DNA of 34,850 nt from an uncultured Bacteroidales bacterium (GTDB lineage: Bacteria > Bacteroidota > Bacteroidia > Bacteroidales > P3), in the NCBI GenBank assembly GCA_944320465.1, contig CALUHO010000034.1, forward strand, positions 1 to 34,850, written 5' to 3'. The number at the start of each line of letters is the position of its first letter. Positions within the stretch are counted from its first letter, which is position 1. The notes beneath the pieces were generated by a model. It saw nothing but the letters and a program-made list of their open reading frames with translations, was not told the DNA's origin and did not search any database. Positions 6,677 to 14,632 of this stretch are shown here, piece after piece. The translations under genes and the position numbers were made by a program.

Positions 6677-8617
6677 TTACCGGCGGCGCTGCTGGGCCTG
6701 CTGCCGGGCTATTTCCTGCTGGCGTTTGGCCATTTCTTCCAAGCGAGCTTGGAACTTGGATTTCTTGATCGGTTTCTTCTTGTTCTCCTGAATCTGGGCC
6801 AACACCTTTTCATCGTTGATCATCTTGCGGATCAGGAACATTTGCAGGAATGTCATCAGGGATGAAAGCGTGTAGTAATAGTTCAAGGCCGAAGAATAAT
6901 TGTTGAGGAAGAACAGGAACATGATGGGCATGATATACATCATGAACTTCATCCCCGGCATAGGGTTGGCCTGTACTTGCGACTTCATGGTCATGTGAGT
7001 GTAAAGCAAGTTCGACAAAGCCATCGTCAGAGCGAACAGGCTCACGTGGTCGCCGTACCAAGGAATATTGAACGGCAGGTTCAGGATGCTGTCGTAGCTG
7101 GAAAGGTCGTCGGCCCAGAGGAAACTTTGCTGGCGGAGTTCGATGGAGGCCGGGAAGAAACGGAACATCGCGTAGATGATAGGCAGTTGCAACAGCATCG
7201 GGATGCATCCCGCCATCGGGCTGATACCCGCCCGCTTGTAGAGCGTCATCATCGCTTTCTGTTTCTCCATTGCCTGCTCCTGCTTGGGGTATTTCTTGTT
7301 GAGTTCGGCAATTTCCGGCTGGATTACCCGCATTTTGGCCGAAGAAGCGTAGGACTTGTAGGTCATCGGGGAAATGACAATCTTAAGCAAGATGGTCAGG
7401 ATCAAGATAATGATACCGTAGTTGACCCCTTTGGCTTCCAAGAAATCAAAGATAGGGATAACGGCTACACGGTTAATCCATTGAATCAGGAAGAAACCCC
7501 ATCCCAAGGGAATCAGGCGTTCCAAGTCCAGGTTGTAGTCCCGGAGAATCCGGAATTTATTCGGCCCGGCGTAAAGCTGCATCCCGAAACTTTGGTCGGC
7601 TTCGCCCGTGTAGGGGATGCCGAGGACGGCTTCCATATCCTTCAAATAGTCTGGTGCGGCCTGTCTGCGCTTGTAGTTGCGAATGTCGGCCGAAGGGAAT
7701 TCGTTGTCGGCAATCAGTGTCATATTGAAGAACTGCTGCTTGAACGAAATCCAGCGCGAAGGTGTGGTCAGTTCCTCCTCGTCATCCCGCGTGCCTTTCA
7801 GGTACTGCACCTTGTCGGTGGAGGGTTTGTAGTAGACGGAAGAATTCATTCCTTCCATGTCAGTGTTCGAGGGCTTTTCCAAACGTTCCAGGCGGGCGTT
7901 CCACACCATATCTATAAAGGAAGTGTTGGATGCAATCAGGTTTTCGGTATTGACAAAGTTGACATCGAAGCCCATCATGTACTGGTTGCCGCGGATTGTA
8001 TAGACGAACTCGATGTAGCGGCTCTTGTCGAAAAGGGGGCGGGTCGCGGTGTCGATGCCGGTGCCGTTGGGGTAGAGGCGCATCCGGACTTCCACGCTGT
8101 CGTTGCCTTCCACTTTGGTGGTCTGGGGCATCAGGCATTCAAAATAGTAGCGGTCGGTGCGGATATTGCGGTTCTGGGCAAAGAACTGGAGGTAGAAATC
8201 GGAACGGTTCTCGTCGAAAAGGACCAGATCTTCCTTCTTGTAGGTCAGATATTCTTTGAGGGTGATGCCGGAAATTCGTCCACCTTTGGTGTTGAAATCC
8301 AAGGTATAGACCTCGTTTTCTATCTGGACATGCTGCTCTTGGCCTTCGGCGGCGGCAGAAAACGGGTGAGAAACATCGAAATGGCTCTTGGTGGCATCCC
8401 CGTTCTGAGAGCCTGTCTGCGATACCGGGTCTTCTCCCGCCTCGAAGGAAGCGGGCTTGCCCGTTCCTGTGGAAAAATCATCTGCTTGTGGTTGTTGCGA
8501 TGCGTACTCGGCCGCTGCTGCCTCTCTTTGTTTTTCCATCTTGCTGGTCTGCCAGTAGGAAAATCCTAACAGGACCAGGAACATCAGGACAAGGCCGATA
8601 AGACTCTGCTTGCTCAT
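6677..8617 (-). CDS. yidC: Membrane protein insertase YidC
   Basis: This 646-residue inner-membrane protein inserts and folds membrane proteins with or without SecYEG. The first membrane segment (QSLIGLVLMFLVLLGFSYW) is followed by a charged, low-complexity stretch, then the large periplasmic beta domain of Gram-negative YidC (about residues 100-370). Next comes the conserved core: GVNYGIIILILTILLKIVISPMTYKSYASSAKM, PKQEQAMEKQKAMMTLYKRAGISPMAGCIPMLLQLPIIYAMF and further segments. The tail is basic and Gln/Arg-rich, suited to ribosome contact. The start at 8617 is chosen over one 23 codons upstream because it begins just before the first membrane helix. A consensus promoter lies about 120 bp upstream. 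Identification is secure. Confidence 0.96.
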   Translation of the reverse strand: MSKQSLIGLVLMFLVLLGFSYWQTSKMEKQREAAAAEYASQQPQADDFSTGTGKPASFEAGEDPVSQTGSQNGDATKSHFDVSHPFSAAAEGQEQHVQIENEVYTLDFNTKGGRISGITLKEYLTYKKEDLVLFDENRSDFYLQFFAQNRNIRTDRYYFECLMPQTTKVEGNDSVEVRMRLYPNGTGIDTATRPLFDKSRYIEFVYTIRGNQYMMGFDVNFVNTENLIASNTSFIDMVWNARLERLEKPSNTDMEGMNSSVYYKPSTDKVQYLKGTRDDEEELTTPSRWISFKQQFFNMTLIADNEFPSADIRNYKRRQAAPDYLKDMEAVLGIPYTGEADQSFGMQLYAGPNKFRILRDYNLDLERLIPLGWGFFLIQWINRVAVIPIFDFLEAKGVNYGIIILILTILLKIVISPMTYKSYASSAKMRVIQPEIAELNKKYPKQEQAMEKQKAMMTLYKRAGISPMAGCIPMLLQLPIIYAMFRFFPASIELRQQSFLWADDLSSYDSILNLPFNIPWYGDHVSLFALTMALSNLLYTHMTMKSQVQANPMPGMKFMMYIMPIMFLFFLNNYSSALNYYYTLSSLMTFLQMFLIRKMINDEKVLAQIQENKKKPIKKSKFQARLEEMAKRQQEIARQQAQQRRR

Positions 8618-8735
8618 TCGTTTTTGTATAGAAAAAGTTTCATGCAGCGTTTTTCCCGAACCGTCTTTGACGGTGTGTGGCAGCAATCTATTGATTTCGA
8701 TTTTGATAGCTTGGATGCCGAGGCTGCAAAACGGG

Positions 8736-8766
8736 CAAAGGTAGGTAAAAAATGGGTTTTGGCAAA
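8736..8766 (-). promoter_or_regulatory. Promoter of yidC
   Basis: On the minus strand TTTG (8766-8763), a 19-nt spacer and TACCTTTG (8743-8736) match the Bacteroidetes consensus exactly. The predicted leader is about 110 nt. The rest of the 8618-9104 gap holds only this promoter and the weaker etf promoter. Confidence 0.8.
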
Positions 8767-8953
8767 TTGCTGGATTGTTCCGGGCAGGGCAACCGCATCA
8801 AAATGCGACAGATGGGCAATCAATATGCAGGAAGCTTGGAAAGATTTGTTCATCGGAACGGATAAGCTGGGTTCTTTTGCGGGTGGTCCGGCATCTTGGG
8901 CCTGCGGGCAAAAGCAGCTATTCCCTTGAAAGACCAATATGCCGGAAATTTTG

Positions 8954-8961
8954 TACTTTTG
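8954..8961 (+). promoter_or_regulatory. Possible -7 box for the etf operon
   Basis: TACTTTTG matches TAnnTTTG. A TTGA/CTTG at 8925-8929 is about 25 nt away, longer than ideal. A leader of roughly 140 nt to etfB would result. No better candidate is seen before 9105. Confidence 0.45.
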
Positions 8962-9104
8962 TCCCTTAATCCGATGCTGATTGCTTGAGAAAGCCCGTTT
9001 TAAGGAGTTTCCGCGGATAGGGGACGGGTACGGCTGGCGTTGCCCGTCATGGCAGGCCGGCAGGCATCGCAAGGAAAGAAAGAATTAATCCTAAAACTAC
9101 CAAT

Positions 9105-9977
9105 ATGAGCTTTAGAATCGTAGTATTGGCCAAGCAGGTTCCCGATACCCGCAACGTGGGCAAAGATGCCATGAAAGAGGACGGGACCATCAACCGGGCC
9201 GCGCTTCCGGCTATTTACAACCCGGAAGATCTCAACGCCCTGGAAATGGCCATCGAGATGAAAGAACGAATCAAAGATGCCGAAATCGTGGTGGTCACGA
9301 TGGGCCCCGGCCGCGCTGCTGAAATCGTGCGCGAGTCGATGTACCGGGGCGCGGACGGCGGTTGCTTGATCAGCGACATGAAGTTCGCCGGTGCCGACAC
9401 TTTGGCCACTTCCTATACCTTGTCGATGGCTTTGCGCAAGCTGTCTCCTTACAACGTGCTGATTTGCGGCCGCCAGGCCATTGACGGGGATACCGCCCAG
9501 GTTGGCCCGCAGACGGCTGAGAAATTGGGCATTCCCCAGATTACATACGCAGAGGAACTGGTGGACGTGGACGAGAAGTCCGTGACCATCAAGCGCCGTT
9601 TGGAAAGAGGGGTGGAGACCGTCAAGGCTCCGCTGCCCTGCTTGGTCACCGTCCATGGTTCGGCCAAGGAATGCCGTCCCCGTCATGCTATTCGTGTGAT
9701 GCAGTACAAGTACGCGGCCACGCCGAGCGAGCTGGCTTCGGCCGATGAGACCCGCAAGGCACGCGTGGCGGCCAAGCCGGAACTGCAAATCAAGGAATGG
9801 ACAGCCGCCGATTTGGCTGCCGACCCGGATCGTCTGGGTCTGGCCGGTTCGCCTACCAAGGTGAAGAAAATCGACAACGTGGTGCTGGTCCACAAGGAAG
9901 CCAAGGTGATGGACGCTTCGGATGCTTCCATTGATGGTTTGATGAAAGAATTGATTTCCACCCATATCGTAGGATAA
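9105..9977 (+). CDS. etfB: Electron transfer flavoprotein beta subunit
   Basis: A 290-residue protein starting MSFRIVVLAKQVPDT, the classic EtfB N-terminus. NPEDLNALEMAIEMKE, VTMGPGRAAEIVRESMYRGAD and GRQAIDGDTAQVGPQTAEKLGIP are EtfB signatures; the last two line the nucleotide-binding site, which holds AMP in classical and a second FAD in bifurcating ETFs. EtfB pairs with EtfA in the cytoplasm and carries electrons from acyl-CoA dehydrogenases. It lies 75 bp ahead of etfA and then a dehydrogenase gene, the usual order. Whether this ETF bifurcates electrons cannot be settled by eye. Identification is secure. Confidence 0.95.
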   Translation: MSFRIVVLAKQVPDTRNVGKDAMKEDGTINRAALPAIYNPEDLNALEMAIEMKERIKDAEIVVVTMGPGRAAEIVRESMYRGADGGCLISDMKFAGADTLATSYTLSMALRKLSPYNVLICGRQAIDGDTAQVGPQTAEKLGIPQITYAEELVDVDEKSVTIKRRLERGVETVKAPLPCLVTVHGSAKECRPRHAIRVMQYKYAATPSELASADETRKARVAAKPELQIKEWTAADLAADPDRLGLAGSPTKVKKIDNVVLVHKEAKVMDASDASIDGLMKELISTHIVG

Positions 9978-10052
9978 TCCGGGGAGTGGCAAACAGCCTT
10001 CTTTTCGAGGTCGCTTAGGCTTCGCAGTCGGGAAGGCTTAAAAAAGAAAGAA

Positions 10053-11075
10053 ATGAGTAACGTATTTGTATATTGCGAAGTAACCGAAGAACGCGGCATT
10101 GCTGACGTGAGCTTGGAATTGCTCTCCAAGGGCCGCAAACTGGCCGACACCTTGGGCTGCCAATTGGAAGCCATTGTGATCGGAAGCCAGGTCAAGGAGC
10201 TGGAACAGACACTGTATCCCTACGGCGTGGATGTGATCCACTATGCCGACGATGCCCGCCTGTTCCCTTTCACCACCTTGCCCCATACCTCGATTGTGGT
10301 AGGTCTGGCCAAGGAATTCAAGCCCGAAATCCTGTTGTTCGGGGCTACATCGGTAGGCCGTGACATGGCACCGCGCGTGGCTTCCAACCTTTTGTGCGGG
10401 TTGACGGCCGACTGTACTTCCTTGGAAATCGGGGATCACGAGGAAAAGAAGACCAACACCGTCTATAAGAACCTGCTTTATCAGATTCGTCCGGCTTTCG
10501 GCGGCAACATCATCGCCACGATTGTCAACCCTCAGACCCGTCCCCAGATGGCCACGGTTCGCGAAGGGGTGATGAAGAAGGAAATCTACAAGGCCGGTTA
10601 CAAGGGCGTTGTGAAGATGGTGGATGTAGCCAAGTATGTGTCGGATACCGATTTCTGCTGCCAGATCATCGACCGCGCCATCGAAGCCCAGAAGGTGAAC
10701 ATCAAGGGCGCCCAGATTATCGTTTCGGGCGGTTACGGGGTCGGCAGCCGTGAAAACTTCAAGCTGTTGTACGAGTTGGCCGAAGTCTTGGGCGGCGAAG
10801 TGGGGGCGACCCGCGCTGCGGTGGATGCCGGCTTCATCGAACACGAACGCCAGATCGGCCAGACCGGGGTGACGGTTCGCCCCAAGCTCTATATCGCTTG
10901 CGGTATTTCCGGTTCGGTGCAGCATCGTGCCGGGATGGATCAGTCGGGCAAGATTATCAGCATCAATACCGATCCGGAAGCGCCGATGAACGCGATTGCC
11001 GATTATGTGATCAATGGTTCGGTGATGGATGTGTTGCCGAAGTTGATCAAGTATTATAAGGCCAATTCCAAATAA
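10053..11075 (+). CDS. etfA: Electron transfer flavoprotein alpha subunit
   Basis: This 340-residue EtfA starts MSNVFVYCEVTEERG. The C-terminal FAD domain is intact: IVSGGYGVGSRENFKLLYELAEVLGG, GATRAAVDAG, QIGQTGVTVRPKLYIACGISGSVQHRAGM and ISINTDPEAPMNAIADYVI. These contact the FAD that shuttles electrons. Length and motifs match the family. It is the second gene of an etfB-etfA-acyl-CoA dehydrogenase cluster; the gap to the dehydrogenase is 186 bp and carries a family C palindromic element, which may alter readthrough or mRNA processing between them. Identification is secure. Confidence 0.95.
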   Translation: MSNVFVYCEVTEERGIADVSLELLSKGRKLADTLGCQLEAIVIGSQVKELEQTLYPYGVDVIHYADDARLFPFTTLPHTSIVVGLAKEFKPEILLFGATSVGRDMAPRVASNLLCGLTADCTSLEIGDHEEKKTNTVYKNLLYQIRPAFGGNIIATIVNPQTRPQMATVREGVMKKEIYKAGYKGVVKMVDVAKYVSDTDFCCQIIDRAIEAQKVNIKGAQIIVSGGYGVGSRENFKLLYELAEVLGGEVGATRAAVDAGFIEHERQIGQTGVTVRPKLYIACGISGSVQHRAGMDQSGKIISINTDPEAPMNAIADYVINGSVMDVLPKLIKYYKANSK

Positions 11076-11081
11076 ACGTGC

Positions 11082-11187
11082 GGCGTGTGATAACGGGCAA
11101 GCTGCTTAGGTGCACGCCCTCGGCGGAATCCTGACGATCCGGTTAGCCTTCGGTCGTGCGCCTTTGCATCTTACCCGTTCTGGCACG
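11082..11187 (+). repeat. Family C palindromic element, copy 4
   Basis: Starts GGCGTGTGATAACGGGCAAG and ends CATCTTACCCGTTCTGGCACG, whose complement repeats the start. It sits 7 bp after etfA and before the dehydrogenase gene, so it is transcribed in the etf operon if there is readthrough. The interior shares GGTCGTGCGCC with copy 5. Confidence 0.75.
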
Positions 11188-11261
11188 AAACTTTGAATAG
11201 CCGAGAGCTACGGTGATTTGGCGGTTCGAGATTATTTTTAGAAACACCTAAAATTGAGGTT

Positions 11262-12962
11262 ATGAATTTTTACAGTGATAACGAAGCCTTGAAGTTTCAT
11301 CTCAATCATCCCACGATGCGCAAATGCGTGGATATGAAAGAGAATGGATACGCAGACAAGGGAAAATACGATTATGCGCCTGAGAATTTCGAAGACGCGA
11401 TGGACAGCTATGAGAAGGTGATGGAAATCATCGGCGATATTTCGGCCAATGTGCTGGATGTGAATGCCGAGGATGTGGATCACGAAGGCCCTGAGGTTAT
11501 CGACGGCCATGTGAAGTATGCCCGTGGCACGCAGGAGAACCACGACGTGCTGACCCGTGCCGGGGTTTATGGCATCGCTTTGCCGCGCAAGTACAACGGT
11601 TTGAATTTCTCGTATGTGCCGTACGTGATGGCGGCTGAAATCGTGTCTCGCGGGGATGCGGGATTTGCCAATATCTGGGGCTTGCAGGACTGCGCCGAGA
11701 CCATTTACGAATATGCCAGCGAGGATATCAAGGACGAGTTCCTGCCGCGAATCCATGATGGCAAGACCTGCTCGATGGACCTGACCGAGCCGGATGCCGG
11801 TTCGGACTTGCAAGCCGTGCAGCTGAAGGCTACTTATGACGAAGCCAAGGGCATGTGGATGCTCAACGGGGTGAAGCGTTTCATCACCAACGGGGATGCC
11901 GATATCAAGTTGGTACTGGCTCGTTCGGAAGAAGGCACGCACGACGGCCGCGGCTTGTCGTATTTCGTGCATGACCGCAACTGGGGTGGGGTACGAGTAA
12001 GGCGTATCGAGAACAAGCTCGGTATCAAAGGCTCGCCGACTTGCGAATTGGTATTTACCAATGCGCCTGCCAAATTGGTGGGCGACCGCAAGCTGGGTCT
12101 GATTAAATACGTGATGTCGCTGATGAACGGGGCTCGTCTCGGGGTCGGCGCTCAGTCGGTGGGCGTTTCCGAGGCTGCTTACCGGGCGGCTTTGAAGTAT
12201 GCCGGCGAACGCGAACAGTTCGGCAAGGCGATTATCGAGTTTCCGGCCGTCTATGAGATGCTGGCGTTGATGAAGGCCAAATTGGATGCTTCCCGTTCGG
12301 TATTGTACGAAACCGCTCGTGCCGTGGATTTGAGCAAGTCTTATGCCGCCATGGTGAACGAAGGGCAGAAGCTGACGCCCGAACAGCGTGCCGAGATGAA
12401 GCTCTACCAGCGCAATGCGGATTTGTTGACGCCTATCTTGAAGATGTTCTCCAGCGAATATGCCAATCAGGTGACATACGATGCGATCCAGATTCACGGG
12501 GGAACCGGTTATATGAAGGATTTCCCGGTGGAACGCTATTACCGCGATGCCCGTATCCTGACCATTTACGAAGGTACTTCGCAGTTGCAGGTGGTGGCGG
12601 CAATCCGCAACGTGCTCAACGGCACGGCTTCCAAGCTGATTGAAAGCTACGAGTCGGAAGGAATCAAGCCGGAATTGCAGCCTCTGCGCGACACTTTGAA
12701 GAAGATGCACGAGGATTTGAACCGGGCGGTGGATACGGTGAAAGGCTTGGACAACAACGAGGCGGTGGATTTCAATGCCCGCCGATTGGTGGAAATGGCC
12801 GGATACACGATTCTGGGCAATCTGGTGATGCTGGATGCCAACCGCAGCGATATGTTCCGCAAGAGTGCTGAAGTCTTTGTGGACTATGGACGCAGCATGG
12901 TGGCTCGTCACGCGGATTTCATCGCTTCGTTCCGCAACGAGAAGATGGAGTACTACAAATAA
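11262..12962 (+). CDS. Acyl-CoA dehydrogenase
   Basis: A 566-residue FAD-dependent acyl-CoA dehydrogenase. Visible family motifs are AGVYGIALPRKYNGLNFS, the flavin/substrate region MDLTEPDAGSDLQAVQL, GVKRFITNGDAD, KLGIKGSPTCELVF, YAGEREQFGKAI, IQIHGGTGYMKDFPVERYYRDARI and TIYEGTSQLQ, where the Glu is the expected catalytic base. The protein is longer than the usual 380-residue short-chain enzymes because of an N-terminal extension and a C-terminal helical domain (after about residue 450), as in the long bacterial type. It oxidises acyl-CoA to enoyl-CoA, or runs in reverse with the adjacent EtfAB. The substrate is unknown; short chains in fermentation are plausible given the context. Confidence 0.93.
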   Translation: MNFYSDNEALKFHLNHPTMRKCVDMKENGYADKGKYDYAPENFEDAMDSYEKVMEIIGDISANVLDVNAEDVDHEGPEVIDGHVKYARGTQENHDVLTRAGVYGIALPRKYNGLNFSYVPYVMAAEIVSRGDAGFANIWGLQDCAETIYEYASEDIKDEFLPRIHDGKTCSMDLTEPDAGSDLQAVQLKATYDEAKGMWMLNGVKRFITNGDADIKLVLARSEEGTHDGRGLSYFVHDRNWGGVRVRRIENKLGIKGSPTCELVFTNAPAKLVGDRKLGLIKYVMSLMNGARLGVGAQSVGVSEAAYRAALKYAGEREQFGKAIIEFPAVYEMLALMKAKLDASRSVLYETARAVDLSKSYAAMVNEGQKLTPEQRAEMKLYQRNADLLTPILKMFSSEYANQVTYDAIQIHGGTGYMKDFPVERYYRDARILTIYEGTSQLQVVAAIRNVLNGTASKLIESYESEGIKPELQPLRDTLKKMHEDLNRAVDTVKGLDNNEAVDFNARRLVEMAGYTILGNLVMLDANRSDMFRKSAEVFVDYGRSMVARHADFIASFRNEKMEYYK

Positions 12963-13034
12963 GATAGATGTCCGGATTCCATGAATGGCGGATTCCGTCG
13001 GCAGGAAAGGGTGTGCCAAGTCCGTCCGGTCCGA

Positions 13035-13080
13035 GGCCATGCGGCCGAAGCCGGGACCGGGTCTTCGGGCATGCCCTTTT
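13035..13080 (+). terminator. Possible terminator after the acyl-CoA dehydrogenase gene
   Basis: GGCCATGCGGCCGAAG (13035-13050) can pair imperfectly with CTTCGGGCATGCC (13063-13075), and TTTT follows at 13077-13080. It is 72 bp past the stop codon. Confidence 0.45.
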
Positions 13081-13152
13081 GCATGATTGGGATACGGCTG
13101 GAACCAAGCGGTTCCCGGTGAAACGAGCAAAGGTGAGCTATGACAAGACCTA

Positions 13153-13181
13153 AGAAGCTGTTTTCGACTTGAACAGCTTCT
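13153..13181. repeat. Solo hairpin of family B ends
   Basis: AGAAGCTGTT (13153-13162) and AACAGCTTCT (13172-13181) are perfect 10-bp complements with a 9-nt loop. The arms are identical to the ends of the family B element, as if the interior had been deleted. Confidence 0.65.
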
Positions 13182-13461
13182 AAGAATATTCCGGATTACC
13201 GTTCCAAGGCGAAGCAACAGGTTCTTTCAACGGTAAAGGCGTTTAGAAGCAGCGGAGTTTTGGACAAGGAGGAGTGTATGGAGTGATTTCCTTCCTTCGA
13301 AAGAAAACATCTTTCAACGATTTGATTTTTGCCGATCCGATAGAGTATACAAAATGGGGCAGGGAGTACCGGATTCATTTTTTTCCACCAACGAGGTGCA
13401 GGCGGGGCAGGTTGGGGTAGAAATGGTGCAACTTTGGAATCCTATGCGGTTTTTCTGTCTT

Positions 13462-13695
13462 TTAGCGGTTTGAGCCTTGGACCACAATCCGGTAGCGGTC
13501 GAACTCGATGGTTTCCCCTTCCCGGATTTTGGCCCGTTTGCGGAACTCGGTTTCCCCGTTCCGTTTCACGAAACCGGCGCTCACGCATTCCTGGGCATCG
13601 CTGCCGGAATAGACGACGTTGACGGCTTTGAGCAGTTGGATGAGCGGGATGAATTCTTCTCCTTCCCGCAGCTGGAATATGAGTGTTTCCTTCAT
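13462..13695 (-). CDS. S4-domain RNA-binding protein (YbcJ-like)
   Basis: A 77-residue protein beginning MKETLIFQLREGEEFIPLIQLLKAV, followed by SGSDAQECVSAGFVKRNGETEFRKRAKIREGETIEF, the S4 fold pattern in which the second helix and the VKRNGE turn bind RNA. Such small proteins resemble E. coli YbcJ; their precise role in ribosome or RNA metabolism is not established. The start at 13695 is chosen over an upstream start at 13788 because the longer frame passes through the promoter and has a low-complexity Leu/Ser translation. The predicted leader is about 24 nt. It is a single gene facing the acyl-CoA dehydrogenase cluster. The family call is confident. Confidence 0.85.
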   Translation of the reverse strand: MKETLIFQLREGEEFIPLIQLLKAVNVVYSGSDAQECVSAGFVKRNGETEFRKRAKIREGETIEFDRYRIVVQGSNR

Positions 13696-13725
13696 GGCTT
13701 TTAGATGGATATTTTCGCCGGCAGG

Positions 13726-13756
13726 CAAAGATAGCGAAAGGTTCGGCAGGGACAAA
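13726..13756 (-). promoter_or_regulatory. Promoter of the S4-domain gene
   Basis: On the minus strand TTTG (13756-13753), a 19-nt spacer and TATCTTTG (13733-13726) fit the consensus exactly. The -33 box itself lies inside a second TATCTTTG (13760-13753). Confidence 0.75.
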
Positions 13757-13823
13757 GATAAAGATAGGAAAAGTCGAGCGCGGGGCAAACGAGCTTGCTT
13801 GGTTCGCTTTGCCGGGACGCATC

Positions 13824-13848
13824 CTATTTTCGCCGACAGTCAAAGATA
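13824..13848 (-). repeat. Duplicated copy of the S4 gene promoter segment
   Basis: The segment at 13824-13848 repeats that at 13709-13733: both read TATTTTCGCCG, then a few variable bases, then CAAAGATA on the plus strand (a -7 box on the minus strand), 115 bp apart. The upstream copy may be a second promoter. Confidence 0.55.
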
Positions 13849-13896
13849 ATGAAATGTGAGAGTAGTGGCAACAGACTCGTTTGATTGACACTACCG

Positions 13897-13965
13897 AACC
13901 GCGTCCTGAAAATCCATTCTTTTCAGGATTGCAAGAAATTTTAAAAAGCTTCTTGAACAGCTTCT
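13897..13965 (-). repeat. Family B element, end fragment (copy 5)
   Basis: It contains CCTGAAAATCCATTCTTTTC, then AGGATTGCAAGAAATTTTAA and a degenerate AACAGCTTCT end. These match the right part of family B copy 2 at about 34530-34584. The rest of the element is missing; the cyclophilin-like remnant begins right after it. Confidence 0.65.
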
Positions 13966-13968
13966 CAA

Positions 13969-14312
13969 TTGCATATAGAGGGAGGGAGAAGCTTTACCGC
14001 CGTTTTGGCGGACAATTCTTCGGCGGAAGCCTTGGCGGCTCTGCTTGCGAAAGGGGATGTCACTATCCGGATGGAGGATTATGCCCGGATGGAGAAAGCC
14101 GGTCCTTTGGGGACGGATTTGCCACGGAACGACCGGCATACGACGACTTCCGCCGGGGATTTGTTCTGTATCTGGGAAACCGGTTCGTCATTTATTACGA
14201 TTCCAACATTTGGACGTTCACCCGTTTGGGAAAGATAGAAGGGGTGGATCGCGACGAGCTTCTTTCCTCCTTGGGCAAAGGGGATGTGATGGTGCGGCTT
14301 TCGCTGGATTGA
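13969..14312 (+). pseudogene. Frameshifted cyclophilin-like domain protein
   Basis: The first part (13969 to about 14163) reads RSFTAVLADNSSAEALAALL, KGDVTIRMEDYARMEKAGPL and DLPRNDRHTTTSAGDL. The second part, in another frame, reads VLYLGNRFVIYYDSNIWTF, TRLGKIEGVDRDELLSSLGK and GDVMVRLSLD with a stop at 14310-14312. Joined, they make one cyclophilin-like fold (Cyclophil_like2 type) of normal length, so a single-base loss near 14163 broke the gene. The only start for the first part is a TTG, and upstream lies a family B fragment, so the 5' end or promoter was probably also lost. Members are small proteins of unknown role, often next to flavodoxin or oxidoreductase genes. Confidence 0.75.
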
Positions 14313-14330
14313 TTCGGGGACGGGATTCCC

Positions 14331-14543
14331 GGTAGCAAGACCATAGGCAAGCACGTGAACAATGCGTTGAGAGAAGAATTGGCCGGTATTCCAGTTGTCG
14401 CAAATTTTGCGACAACTGCCGCAGACGAGAAAGTCTATCAAGTGGAATATTACAATCGGGACATGATTCTATTGGTCGGTTACAGAGTGAAATCCAGCCG
14501 GGGCATAAAGTTCCGTCGTTGGGCGAATCGTGTACTGGCTATC
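14331..14543 (+). pseudogene. RhuM-family protein fragment
   Basis: The frame reads SKTIGKHVNNALREELAG, VVANFATTAADEKVYQVEYY, NRDMILLVGYRVKSSRGI and KFRRWANRVL, matching the middle of RhuM/KilA-N-associated proteins (HxxNI, YNLDxIIxVGYRVxSxRGxxFRxWA). Both the N-terminus and the long C-terminal part are missing; the frame then runs into the promoter of the next gene. It follows the cyclophilin-like remnant immediately. RhuM genes usually travel with mobile elements or restriction islands. Confidence 0.75.
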
Positions 14544-14558
14544 CTCAATCCTGCAAAG

Positions 14559-14590
14559 CTTGGTTCGGCCTTCGGTTTGCATTATCTTTG
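14559..14590 (+). promoter_or_regulatory. Promoter of the secreted hydrolase
   Basis: CTTG at 14559-14562, a 20-nt spacer and TATCTTTG at 14583-14590. The segment is nearly identical to the mtnN promoter at 17929-17960 (shared GCTTGGTTCGGC...CGGTTT...TTATCTTTG). The leader is about 35 nt. Confidence 0.7.
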
Positions 14591-14632
14591 TCATTCCTTA
14601 GAAATGGGATTCACCGAAAAACGCAGAAAGGT

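Larger units (their letters stand above)
12963..13461. other. Intergenic stretch with hairpins and no confident gene
   Basis: Besides the terminator-like hairpin (13035-13080) and the solo family B end hairpin (13153-13181), a short plus-strand frame near 13198-13285 reads RSKAKQQVLSTVKAF...KEECME and stops. It looks protein-like but has no recognisable family and no upstream start, so it may be another gene tail. Confidence 0.4.

Noticed and set aside
6977..8569. A 530-residue plus-strand open frame opposite yidC
   Set aside because: It is a mirror of the yidC coding sequence with no recognisable domain; the yidC frame has all family motifs.
11238..13217. A 659-residue minus-strand open frame opposite the acyl-CoA dehydrogenase
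   Set aside because: It is a shadow of the dehydrogenase's codon pattern, with His/Arg-rich sequence and no family motifs.
13881..14312. A 143-residue fusion of a family B fragment with the cyclophilin-like C-terminus
   Set aside because: The first part is the translated repeat and the middle is an out-of-frame reading of the cyclophilin-like gene; it is a frameshift product.
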